Positions 1 through 9,999 of a stretch of DNA of 64,000 nt are shown here, piece by piece. A program made the position numbers and the translations under genes. A model generated the notes under the pieces. That model saw only the letters and a list, made by a program, of their open reading frames with translations, was not told where the DNA came from and ran no database searches. The DNA comes from Nocardia fluminea (GTDB taxonomy: Bacteria > Actinomycetota > Actinomycetes > Mycobacteriales > Mycobacteriaceae). Every line of letters starts with the position of its first letter. Position 1 is the first letter of the stretch. The stretch lies in NCBI RefSeq assembly GCF_002846365.1, contig NZ_PJMW01000002.1, forward strand, positions 248,001 to 312,000. The letters are read 5' to 3'.

Positions 1-240
1 CGCCATCGGCTGCGGCTGTCCCCCAGGGCGATTCACCTTCTGGACACCGGCGCCCTCGTTCTGCTCGCGGCACTGGTAGCGACAGCCACGCTGCCGACCG
101 GCTCCGGCCACCTCGGCATCGCCCTACCCGCCGGTGTCGGCGTGGGCGGAGTACTCGCCTGGCGGCGTGCCCCGCTACTCGTCACCGTGCTGGCAGCAGC
201 CACGACAACCGCTCTACTGCGCCTCATCGGCGTGCACTGA
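1..240 (+). CDS. azlD: AzlD-family branched-chain amino acid exporter subunit (C-terminal part)
   Basis: Frame 1 is open from the window edge to TGA at 238-240 and gives 79 residues of a small hydrophobic protein with two membrane segments (around LVLLAALVATATLP and LLVTVLAAATTTALLRLIG). The hydrophobic stretches, the GVLAWRRAPLLVTV loop and the short LRLIGVH end fit the AzlD family, the small partner of AzlC in export of branched-chain amino acids across the inner membrane. The start and the expected upstream azlC lie outside the window. The assignment rests on a fragment, so it could be another small membrane protein of similar topology. Confidence 0.6.
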   Translation, partial: RHRLRLSPRAIHLLDTGALVLLAALVATATLPTGSGHLGIALPAGVGVGGVLAWRRAPLLVTVLAAATTTALLRLIGVH

Positions 241-315
241 CCGGCTGCACCGGCGACCAACAGACCGCCACGATACCCCCGCCCCCTGTCGAGCGGGACT
301 ACCGCTTCACCCAAT

Positions 316-990
316 TCAACTGGGCGACAACGGAATTCCGCCACCCAAGCGCCGCGCGACGGACCCGTAGCGAGCATCCAACCGCAACCACGTCCGAGTA
401 GCCCGCACGCGCACCAGCTCCGATGGCTGAATCCGGCGTGATTCCGCCTTCTCCCCCGCGTGCGGGATGAAATCCATCGCGGTGAGCGCGAAGACCACGC
501 GCATCGGCACCTGAACCTCGAGATCCCCGGCTCCGGTAACCGTGAGAACCGACTGGTCGAGAAGAGACGCGGGCGGACCTTTGGGACCGCCGTGTTCACG
601 CGCCACATCCGCGCCACGCTCAGCCAGCTCCACCAGGGTGCGCGCCGGAACGTCATCGACATGAGCGAAGCCGTCGGTCGGTGGAAGGGCGCCGCGCCAG
701 GCGGAGTCCATCGAGTACCCGAGGTCGATCGGATGGCCGGTACCCAGTCCCGCGAGAACCATGTCCGCACCGACGGTGACATCGTCGACACCGAGCTCCG
801 CGGTGATCGTGCGCACCGCGAGCGTCTCGAACCCCGTTGCCACCCAAGCGGATACGAGACTGGAACCGCGCCGCCGCAGCCGGACGACAGCGGCCGGGTC
901 CAGTCGGATGGCGCGGCTGAGGAAGGTGGCCAGGTTCTCGCGTTCGGCCGGGTCGGGCGTGTGCAGCACCCGTTGTTCGGAGGAGCTCAC
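316..990 (-). CDS. conserved actinobacterial hypothetical protein (Rv2474c-like)
   Basis: A soluble protein of 224 residues with a GTG start, rich in short conserved blocks (GTGHPIDLGYSMDSAWRG, HVDDVPARTLVELAERGA) and no membrane segment or signal peptide. It is the last gene of a minus-strand cluster: it begins 4 nt after the thioesterase stop, so the two are almost certainly cotranscribed. The order hypothetical-thioesterase-gdh-ettA-ssb matches M. tuberculosis Rv2474c-Rv2478c as I remember it, which supports a real gene but tells nothing definite about function. No catalytic motif is recognised. Confidence 0.75.
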   Translation of the reverse strand: MSSSEQRVLHTPDPAERENLATFLSRAIRLDPAAVVRLRRRGSSLVSAWVATGFETLAVRTITAELGVDDVTVGADMVLAGLGTGHPIDLGYSMDSAWRGALPPTDGFAHVDDVPARTLVELAERGADVAREHGGPKGPPASLLDQSVLTVTGAGDLEVQVPMRVVFALTAMDFIPHAGEKAESRRIQPSELVRVRATRTWLRLDARYGSVARRLGGGIPLSPS

Positions 991-994
991 GAAA

Positions 995-1465
995 TCAGGC
1001 CCGCCACAGTGCCAGGTAGTCGCGTTCGGACTCGCTGAGTCTGCGCAGCCGCTGGGTGTCGATGTCGAACGCCGCTAGCTGGGTGGTCGCGAGGACCGCG
1101 GGCGGTGAGTCGGGGGCCGCGCCGTTGGCTCGCACCTCGTAGCCGATGGTGAAATCGACCGCGCGCAACTGCTTGACCCACATGGCGATGTCGAGCGGCG
1201 TGTCCTCGTGCCGCAACTGCCCGCGGTACTTCACGTGCAGGTCGACCAGCACACAGCCCTGCCGCCCCATCGACGCCGTCGGCTTGTCGTCGTCGAACAG
1301 CCACGGAATCCGCGCCTCTTCCAGCAGCGTCACCATCCGAGCGTGGTTGACGTGCTGGAACACGTCCATATCCGACCAGCGGATCTCGACCTTCGCGTGA
1401 AAACGCTGCGGCAACACCAGCTCCGGTGCGGGCGCGGCGGTGTTGCCGTTCGGCGAACTCGTCAC
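995..1465 (-). CDS. acyl-CoA thioesterase, hotdog fold (Rv2475c-like)
   Basis: A 156-residue single-domain 4-hydroxybenzoyl-CoA thioesterase-type protein. The signature is near residues 28-50: RWSDMDVFQHVNHARMV, where the Asp of the D-x-D-x-x-x-H-V-N-N-type motif is the usual active-site acid, followed by LLEEARIPWL. Length and motif are normal for the family, which hydrolyses acyl-CoA thioesters in the cytosol; the physiological acyl group is unknown. The start overlaps the gdh stop by 4 nt (1462-1465), which indicates translational coupling, and the downstream hypothetical begins 4 nt after its end. Confidence 0.82.
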   Translation of the reverse strand: MTSSPNGNTAAPAPELVLPQRFHAKVEIRWSDMDVFQHVNHARMVTLLEEARIPWLFDDDKPTASMGRQGCVLVDLHVKYRGQLRHEDTPLDIAMWVKQLRAVDFTIGYEVRANGAAPDSPPAVLATTQLAAFDIDTQRLRRLSESERDYLALWRA

Positions 1466-4400
1466 CGTGGTACCTCCGATTGGGCGCCCACCCCGCTCAC
1501 CATGCTCCGCACCTGTCGCGCGGCAACCGACAGTGTGGCGAGGTCGTGGGTCCCGGACTCGAACAGTTCCGACAGTGCCGCGCGCGCACGACCCAGCCGG
1601 GACTGGTTCTTCGACTCCCAGTATGCAATTTTCTCGTCGGGAGTTTCCTCCGGGTCACCCGCGGACAGCACATCGAGGGTGAGCGAGCGCAACGATCCGT
1701 ACATGTCGTCGCGCAGGGCGAGCCGCGCCAGCGCGTGCCAGCGGTCGCCGCGTTCGAGATGGCTCACCGCCTCGAGCAGCCAATCGATCTTGAGATGGTC
1801 GTTGAGCGCGTAGTACAGGGCGCCCACCTCGGCACCGTCACGATCGGTGATGTCGGCGATATCGACGATGTCGAGCAAGGGGAACAGCCCGAGCAGGCCG
1901 AACACCTCGGTGGCGAGGTCGGTCGGCGCGCCGCGGGCGATCAGCTCGGCGGCACCCTGGGTGAGGGAGGTGACGTGGTGCCCGCGCAACCAGACCGGCA
2001 CCTGCGGCGCCAGCTCCTGCACCCGGCGGTGATAGCGGTTGATCTCGGCGCCGACCGCGATCGGCTGTGGCCGGTTGCTCAGCAGCCAGCGCGAGGCCCG
2101 GTCCAGCGTCCGCTTGGATTCCAGTTCCAGCAGGTCACAGACCCCCGCGGGAGCGTCGGCACTGCGGATGCGCGACCACACGTCATGCAGCTGGAAGATC
2201 TCGGTGGCCGCGGCGAACGCGCGCACGGTATCGGTGGTGGTGGCACCGACTTCTTCGTTGAGGCGGTGGGCGTAGGTGATGCCGCCGTAGTCGACGACCT
2301 CGTTGACGATCATCGTGGTGACGATCTCGCGACGCAGCCGGTGCTTCTTGATGGCGGCGCCGAACTGCTGCCGCAGCGGCGTCGGGAAGTACAGGGGCAG
2401 CTTGCCGGCGAAATAGGTGCTGTCGGGCATGTCGGTGTCGAGCAGGTCGGCCTTGAGTCCCAGCTTCACGTGCGCGAGCAGGTTGGCCAGCTCGGGTGAG
2501 GCGAGCCCGGTGCCCTCCTCGCCGCGACGAACCAGTTCGGCGGTCGACGGCAGCGCTTCCAGTTCCCGGTCGAGGCCGCGGCGCTGTTCGAGGTGGGCGA
2601 TCACCCGGCCGTGCACATTGAGCATCTGAGGCGCGTCGGTGCGCGCGATTCCGATCAAGGTGTTCTGATCGACGTTGTCCTGCAACACCATGCGAGCGAC
2701 CTCGTCGGTCATCGAGGCGAGCAGCGGATTGCGGTCGGCGGGCGCGAGGCCGCCCGCGCTGACCACGCCGTCGAGCAGGACCTTGATATTGACCTCGTGG
2801 TCGGAGCAGTCGACGCCCGCGGAGTTGTCGAGTGCGTCGGTGTTCATCTTGCCGCCCGCCCGGCAGAACTCGATCCGGCCGAGCGCGGTGGCGCCCAGGT
2901 TGCCACCCTCGCCGATCACCTTGACCCGCAATTGATTTCCGTCGACGCGCACCGCGTCGTTGGACTTGTCGCCCGCCTCGGCATTGGATTCAGTGCTCGC
3001 CTTCACATAGGTGCCGATGCCGCCGTTCCACAGCAATTGCACCGGCGCGAGCAGGATCGCGCGCACGAGCTCCGGCGGTGAGAGCGTCTGCACCGCATCG
3101 GGCAAGCCCAGCGCCACCCGTGCCTGCGGCGAGATCGGCACCGACTTCACGGTCCGTTCGAATACCCCGCCGCCCTCACTGATCAGGCCGCGGTCGTAAT
3201 CGGCCCAGGAGGATCGCGGCAGCGCGAACAACCGCTCACGTTCGGCGAAGGAACTCGCGGCGTCGGGGTTCGGGTCGAGGAAGATGTGCCGGTGGTCGAA
3301 CGCGGCGACCAGCCGGATGTGCGGCGAGAGCAGCATGCCGTTGCCGAACACGTCACCGCTCATATCGCCGACGCCCACGACGGTGAATTCCTGGCTCTGG
3401 GTGTCGATGTCCATCTCGCGGAAGTGGCGTTTGACCGCTTCCCAGGCACCCTTGGCGGTGATGCCCATCGCCTTGTGGTCGTAGCCCGCGGAGCCGCCGG
3501 AGGCGAACGCGTCGCCGAGCCAGAAGCCGTAGTGCATGGCCACGTCGTTGGCGATGTCGGAGAAGCTGGCGGTGCCCTTGTCGGCGGCGACCACCAGGTA
3601 GGTGTCGTCGCCGTCGCGGCGCACCACCCGATCGGGCGGCAGCACCGCTCCGGTGGCCAGGTCGACATTGTCGGTGACGTCGAGCAGCCCGGAGATGAAG
3701 GTGCGGTAGCAGGCGATGCCCTCGGCGATGCTCGCCTGGCGGTCGACGGCCGGATCACCCATCGGGGCGGGCGGGCGCTTCACCACGAAACCGCCCTTGG
3801 CGCCGACCGGCACGATCACCGCGTTCTTCACCGCCTGCGCCTTGACCAGGCCGAGGATCTCGGTACGGAAGTCCTCGAGGCGGTCGGACCAGCGCAGGCC
3901 GCCACGGGCCACCGAGCCGAACCGCAGATGCACACCCTCGACCCGAGGCGAGTACACGAAGATCTCGAATTGCGGTCGCGGCTTGGGCAATTCGGCGATC
4001 TCGCGCGGTTCGACCTTCAGTGCCAGGTAGTCGCGCGGGCGACCTTCGGCGTCGAGAACGTAGTTGTTGGTGCGCAGCGTGGCCTTGATCAGACCGAGGA
4101 TGGCACGCAGAATGCGGTCGGCGTCCATGCTGACCACCTCGTCGATCCCGGCCCGCACCCGCGTCTCGAGTTCGGCCGCGGCCTCGACGGAGACGGTGGC
4201 CGGATCGAAGCGGGCGGCGAACAGGTCGACGAAATCGCGGGCGACCTCCGGATGAGCCAGCAGCACGCGGGCGATATTGACCTGGGAGTACGGGAATCCG
4301 GCCTGCTGCAGGTATTTCGCGTACGCGCGCAGGATCGCGACCGACCGCCACGGCAGGCCGGCACGCAACACGAGTTCGTTGAGACCATCGGCTTCGGCCC

Positions 4401-6348
4401 GGTCGTACCAGACGGCCTCGAAGGCATCGGTGAACCGGGTCCGCAGGGCGTCGAGCTCGCCGGGGGCTTCGAGCAGTGCGGCGTCGAGATCGCCACCCAG
4501 CGCGTTGCGCAGCAACTCCGGGCGGGCCTGCAACCCGAAATCGTAGATCCAGCGCTCGGTGCCGCCCTCGCGTTCGAGCTGGTAGGGCCGCTCGTCGACG
4601 ACCTCGACACCCAGACTCTGCAGCACCGGGAGCACCTGGCTCAACGAGACACCGGAACCGGCGATGTAGAGGCTGAAGCGCCACGAACCCGGCGCCGCCT
4701 CCGGCCTGCGATAGAGATGCTGACCGATGCCGCCTTCGGTGAGCCGTTCGAGGCGCACGATGTCGGCCAGTGCGCGGGCGGGCGCGAAGTCTTCTTTGTA
4801 GCTTTCGGGCAGCGCCTCCGAGTACCGCTTGACCACCGCGGGATCGAGCACGGTGGAGGAGGCGACCGCGTCACCGATCCGGTCGTCCCAGGTGTGGCTG
4901 GCCGCGTTGAGCAGCGCCTGCAGGCGCAGCCGGTTGTCCTCGGAGGTGTCGGGACCCGCCTCGCCGTTGGCCTCGGCGGGCATCATCACCGTGAAATACA
5001 CACTGGCGAGCTCGCTTTCGCTCACCCGCGCCGAGTAGTCGATATCGACGCCGCCGAGTTCGGCGACCAGGATCTCCTGCATCTCCAGGCGTACGGCGGT
5101 GGTGTAGCGATCGCGCGGCAGGTACACCATGCAGGCCACGAACCGGCCGTAGCCGTCGCTGCGCAGGAAGAGCCGGACCTGCCTGCGCAGGCCGACGCCG
5201 AGCACCGCGACCGCGGTGCGGCGCATGGTCTCGATATCGGCCGAGAACAGTTCGGTGCGCGGGAACGACTCGATCACCTCGAGCATCGCCTGCCCGGAGA
5301 AGGAGTCCTTGTCGAACCCGGCGCCCTCGATCGCGGTCCGCACCCGGCGATTGATCACCGGGATGTCGAGCACGTTCTCGTGCACCGCGCTGACGGTGAA
5401 CACCCCGATGAACAGGTGGACACCCACCTCCGCGCCCGTCTCGTCGACATCGGCGACACCGACGAAGTACGGGTACACCGAGCGGTGCACGGTCGCGCGC
5501 ACCAGACCCTGGGTGAGCAGCAGCAACGGACGGTCTTCGCCGTTGATGGGCACTTTGAAGTCGGTACCCACGTCGGGGCGGAGCACGCCCAGACTCGCGC
5601 CGGGCACCACGGTGGACACGGTGTGACCGTTTTCGACACCGCGGCGGTAGTGCGCGTACCCGAGCAGGGTGAAGTTGCCCGCGGCCAGCCAACGCAGCAG
5701 CTGGGCGCAATCGGCCACATCGACGGCGGGGAACGACGTTGCGCCACTGGCCGCGGCCCGGTCGAGCGCATCGGCGAGCGAGCTCTGCACCGCGGCCATG
5801 GCCTCGGTGTCGTCGATCACCTGACGGACGTCGTCGATCACCTCGGGCATGGTGCGTTCGATGTCCTCGAGCTGCGCGCGGCTGGTCGAGGGATGCAGCT
5901 GCAGGTGCATCCACGATTCGGTCAGCCCGGTCGCGCCGTGGCGGTCCACCTCGTGCGCCGCGGCACCGGTGAGGTGGCCCTTCTCGTCGCGGCTGACTTC
6001 GAAGATCGGGTGAATCACCTCGGAGACGCTCACCTGCATCCGGCCCAGCGCCGCGGTGATCGACTCCACCAACAGCGGCATGTCGTCGGTGACGACCTGG
6101 ACCGCGGCACCCATTCCGGTCCCGTCGTCGGGATGGTGCACCCGCACACTGGCCTTGCCCGGCCTGCGAACGGCGGCCAATTCCATGTGGTGCCGGAAGA
6201 TCTGGGTGATTCCGGGGATCGGGAAGTCCGCGTCACCGGCGTCGACGTGTCGGAAATACGCCTCCTCGAGCGTCGCGAGATCGCCGCGCAAGCTCTGCGG
6301 CATTCCCGCGGCCCACGCCGCGCTGGAGATTTCCGACGAGACCGTCAT
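1462..6348 (-). CDS. gdh: NAD-specific glutamate dehydrogenase, large (180-kDa type)
   Basis: A 1628-residue protein, close to the M. tuberculosis Rv2476c length as I recall it, of the large GDH class that deaminates glutamate to 2-oxoglutarate with NAD. The long N-terminal half carries regulatory ACT-like regions (PLLVESITAALGRMQVSV near residue 90). The catalytic region begins near residue 800 with RGGLRWSDRLEDFRTEILGLVKAQAVKN and PVGAKGGFVVKR, and the nucleotide-binding part includes VVGVGDMSGDVFGNGML and VKVIGEGGNLGATALGRIE. The gene has its own 5' gap after the ettA terminator and is coupled to the thioesterase downstream. In mycobacteria this enzyme is controlled by GarA; no garA gene lies in the window. 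Confidence 0.95.
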   Translation of the reverse strand: MTVSSEISSAAWAAGMPQSLRGDLATLEEAYFRHVDAGDADFPIPGITQIFRHHMELAAVRRPGKASVRVHHPDDGTGMGAAVQVVTDDMPLLVESITAALGRMQVSVSEVIHPIFEVSRDEKGHLTGAAAHEVDRHGATGLTESWMHLQLHPSTSRAQLEDIERTMPEVIDDVRQVIDDTEAMAAVQSSLADALDRAAASGATSFPAVDVADCAQLLRWLAAGNFTLLGYAHYRRGVENGHTVSTVVPGASLGVLRPDVGTDFKVPINGEDRPLLLLTQGLVRATVHRSVYPYFVGVADVDETGAEVGVHLFIGVFTVSAVHENVLDIPVINRRVRTAIEGAGFDKDSFSGQAMLEVIESFPRTELFSADIETMRRTAVAVLGVGLRRQVRLFLRSDGYGRFVACMVYLPRDRYTTAVRLEMQEILVAELGGVDIDYSARVSESELASVYFTVMMPAEANGEAGPDTSEDNRLRLQALLNAASHTWDDRIGDAVASSTVLDPAVVKRYSEALPESYKEDFAPARALADIVRLERLTEGGIGQHLYRRPEAAPGSWRFSLYIAGSGVSLSQVLPVLQSLGVEVVDERPYQLEREGGTERWIYDFGLQARPELLRNALGGDLDAALLEAPGELDALRTRFTDAFEAVWYDRAEADGLNELVLRAGLPWRSVAILRAYAKYLQQAGFPYSQVNIARVLLAHPEVARDFVDLFAARFDPATVSVEAAAELETRVRAGIDEVVSMDADRILRAILGLIKATLRTNNYVLDAEGRPRDYLALKVEPREIAELPKPRPQFEIFVYSPRVEGVHLRFGSVARGGLRWSDRLEDFRTEILGLVKAQAVKNAVIVPVGAKGGFVVKRPPAPMGDPAVDRQASIAEGIACYRTFISGLLDVTDNVDLATGAVLPPDRVVRRDGDDTYLVVAADKGTASFSDIANDVAMHYGFWLGDAFASGGSAGYDHKAMGITAKGAWEAVKRHFREMDIDTQSQEFTVVGVGDMSGDVFGNGMLLSPHIRLVAAFDHRHIFLDPNPDAASSFAERERLFALPRSSWADYDRGLISEGGGVFERTVKSVPISPQARVALGLPDAVQTLSPPELVRAILLAPVQLLWNGGIGTYVKASTESNAEAGDKSNDAVRVDGNQLRVKVIGEGGNLGATALGRIEFCRAGGKMNTDALDNSAGVDCSDHEVNIKVLLDGVVSAGGLAPADRNPLLASMTDEVARMVLQDNVDQNTLIGIARTDAPQMLNVHGRVIAHLEQRRGLDRELEALPSTAELVRRGEEGTGLASPELANLLAHVKLGLKADLLDTDMPDSTYFAGKLPLYFPTPLRQQFGAAIKKHRLRREIVTTMIVNEVVDYGGITYAHRLNEEVGATTTDTVRAFAAATEIFQLHDVWSRIRSADAPAGVCDLLELESKRTLDRASRWLLSNRPQPIAVGAEINRYHRRVQELAPQVPVWLRGHHVTSLTQGAAELIARGAPTDLATEVFGLLGLFPLLDIVDIADITDRDGAEVGALYYALNDHLKIDWLLEAVSHLERGDRWHALARLALRDDMYGSLRSLTLDVLSAGDPEETPDEKIAYWESKNQSRLGRARAALSELFESGTHDLATLSVAARQVRSMVSGVGAQSEVPR

Positions 6349-6518
6349 CGTTTAGCCCACTCCCATGGATTGTGGTTCGCTTCGATTTCGCAACGCGGGT
6401 GACGCATTTCCGAGACTAGCTCCGGCTACCTGAACACGCTGAGGGATTTCGGGCTTGCCGCGCCGGTAACTTGCGGAATGCTGGATGAACGCCGGGGGGC
6501 ACCGACCGGCACAACGCC

Positions 6519-6565
6519 GACGGCCCGGCGGAGCGACCGTTCACAGATCGTTCCACCGGGCCGTC
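6519..6565 (-). terminator. terminator-like hairpin after ettA
   Basis: Inverted repeat GACGGCCCGG (6519-6528) and CCGGGCCGTC (6556-6565), a perfect 10-bp stem with a 27-nt loop that itself can pair in part. It starts 17 nt beyond the ettA stop and precedes gdh on the same strand. There is no strong T-run, which is common in high-GC actinomycetes. Confidence 0.6.
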
Positions 6566-6581
6566 GTGCGGGCCGCGAAAA

Positions 6582-8258
<1,677 letters not shown>

Positions 8259-8327
8259 ACGCGGAAGCCTATCGGTGGGGGAAACGGGGACGGGATGGGG
8301 AAGGGACGAGTGCCGCGGAAACGACCC

Positions 8328-8894
8328 TCATGCGTCGACCTGCTCGGCACCGTTGGTGCTCGACACCACGTCCGGCGATCGCGCGGGGAGAGGATCCGCC
8401 ACGGTCGTAGAGGCTACGGCAACGGGTTCCGTCGGCGCATATCCGGTGGCAGCGTCGTCGGCCTTCGCCAGAGCAGCGCCGTGGGGATCGGAAATATTCC
8501 GCACCGCCGCGTGCGGCAGTGATCGCAGGCCCTCGGACCGGCGAATCACACTCGCGTGGCATCGCGCCAGATCGGGCCCGACCGCGACCGCGCGCATCTC
8601 GAGATCCCGCCGTTCGGTTCCGTCCTTGCCGCGATACTCGTGCGAGCGCAGTTGCCCGTAGGCGATCACCGGATCGCCGCGGTGCAGCGACCGATCCACC
8701 CCGGCCACCAGCCTGCGCCAGCACGAGACCGTGAGATACAACGTGCCGTTGTCGGTCCACTCCCCCGTTTTGGCGTCGAATCGACGCGAATTGCTCGCCA
8801 TCCGGAACGTCAGCATCTGTTCGCCGTTGCTGAGATCGCGCCGCATCGGATGGGTGATGACGGTCCCGATCACCGTCGCGTGTGCCTCGTACAT
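8328..8894 (-). CDS. ssb: single-stranded DNA-binding protein (Rv2478c-like paralogue)
   Basis: A 188-residue OB-fold SSB starting at MYEAHATVIGTVITHP; an upstream in-frame extension to 9302 is out of character and was not used. Conserved pieces are FRMASNSRRFDAKTGEWTDNGTLYLTVSCWRRLA-like core, GDPVIAYGQLRSHEYRGKDGTERRDLEMRAVAVGPDL, then a low-complexity acidic/Ala tail. The tail ends in VDA and lacks the DDxPF tip used by the housekeeping SSB to recruit partners, so this is probably the second, specialised paralogue. It sits just upstream of ettA on the same strand, 69 nt apart, as in mycobacteria. Confidence 0.88.
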   Translation of the reverse strand: MYEAHATVIGTVITHPMRRDLSNGEQMLTFRMASNSRRFDAKTGEWTDNGTLYLTVSCWRRLVAGVDRSLHRGDPVIAYGQLRSHEYRGKDGTERRDLEMRAVAVGPDLARCHASVIRRSEGLRSLPHAAVRNISDPHGAALAKADDAATGYAPTEPVAVASTTVADPLPARSPDVVSSTNGAEQVDA

Positions 8895-9021
8895 CGTGCT
8901 CGCCCCCCGCTCGAATCCACCGTTGTCGCTCTGACCACCCAAGAATGCCCTGGTGAGCGGGAGTGTGGGAGGCGCGCGGCGAATCTGTGGAGAAATCAGC
9001 CAGTTGTGGACAACGTCGATG

Positions 9022-9999
9022 TCAGAGCACGGGAAGCTCGGTGTTGGCCCCGCACAGCACCACGATCGGCCGTACTCCGGACTCGGGCTTGTACACACCG
9101 CTCTGGACGGCGGCCAGCGCGGCGGCTCCTTCGAGCTCGACCACCACGCGGAACTCGCGCCAGAGATATTCGCGGGCGGCGGCGACCGCGTCGTCGGCCA
9201 CCGCGACCGCGGGCATCCGGTGGCGCAGGGCGATATCGAAGGCGATATCGCCGACCCTGGTCGCGCACAGCAGTTCGGTGGCGTGCGAGGGCACGGCGAC
9301 ATCGACCGGCGCGCCCGCCGCGAGCGCCGCGGAGAGCACCGGGATGTGCTCGGATTCGATGCCGACGATCTCCCTGCGCTTGCCCAGCGCCGCCCCGAGA
9401 CCCGCGATCAGGCCACCGCCGCCGACCGCGGCCAGCACCGGCGGCCTGCCGCGCACCTGTTCTTCCAGCTCCAGCCCGATGACCCCGGCGCCCGCCACCA
9501 CCGCGGGCATGTCGAACGCGTGCAGATGGTCGGCTCCGCGCTCGGCGGCCAGAGTCAGCGCCCGGCGTTGCGCTTCGGCGTAAGTCGCTCCGTGCCACAG
9601 CACTTCGGCGCCGTGCGCCCACATCGCGGCCACCTTGGTGTGCGGCGCGGACTCCGGCACGACGATCGTGCAGTCCTTACCGAGTTGCGTCGCCGCCAGC
9701 GCCACAGCGATGCCCGCGTTGCCCGCCGAGGCGACAACCACATGGTCGGCGCCACTGCCGGCGGACAGCAGCGCGTTGAGCGCGCCGCGCACCGTGAATG
9801 TGCCGCCGTGCTGCAAGAACTCCATTTTCAGAGACACCGGCACCGGTCCGTCCGGCCCGTCCACACTCGTGTGGAACACCGGCGTCTTGCGCACCCGCCC
9901 GGCCAGCCGCCGCCGCGCCGCCCGCACATCGGTACGCAGCACCCGCTTCGGTTCGGCCCGCTCGGTCGATTCGCTCGACGGCACACCGAATCCGCTCAC
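9022..9999 (-). CDS. threonine-dehydratase-like fold-type II PLP protein lacking the catalytic lysine
   Basis: A 325-residue homologue of the serine/threonine dehydratase family. The substrate/PLP loop SAGNAGIA (near 92) and the phosphate-binding GGGGLIAG (near 196) are intact. The family motif G-S-F-K-x-R-G-A reads GGTFTVRGA here, so the Lys that forms the Schiff base with PLP is Thr69. The reading frame is clean and other conserved regions are normal, so it looks like a maintained protein and not a decayed one. It either uses PLP in another way, does not bind it covalently, or has a non-enzymatic role. Its start overlaps the CopD/CtaG stop by 4 nt, which couples it to that membrane protein. 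Confidence 0.8.
   Translation of the reverse strand: MSGFGVPSSESTERAEPKRVLRTDVRAARRRLAGRVRKTPVFHTSVDGPDGPVPVSLKMEFLQHGGTFTVRGALNALLSAGSGADHVVVASAGNAGIAVALAATQLGKDCTIVVPESAPHTKVAAMWAHGAEVLWHGATYAEAQRRALTLAAERGADHLHAFDMPAVVAGAGVIGLELEEQVRGRPPVLAAVGGGGLIAGLGAALGKRREIVGIESEHIPVLSAALAAGAPVDVAVPSHATELLCATRVGDIAFDIALRHRMPAVAVADDAVAAAREYLWREFRVVVELEGAAALAAVQSGVYKPESGVRPIVVLCGANTELPVL

Noticed and set aside
3286..6402. 1038-codon plus-strand frame
   Set aside because: Antisense shadow of the NAD-glutamate dehydrogenase gene, with no domain and His/Arg-rich composition.
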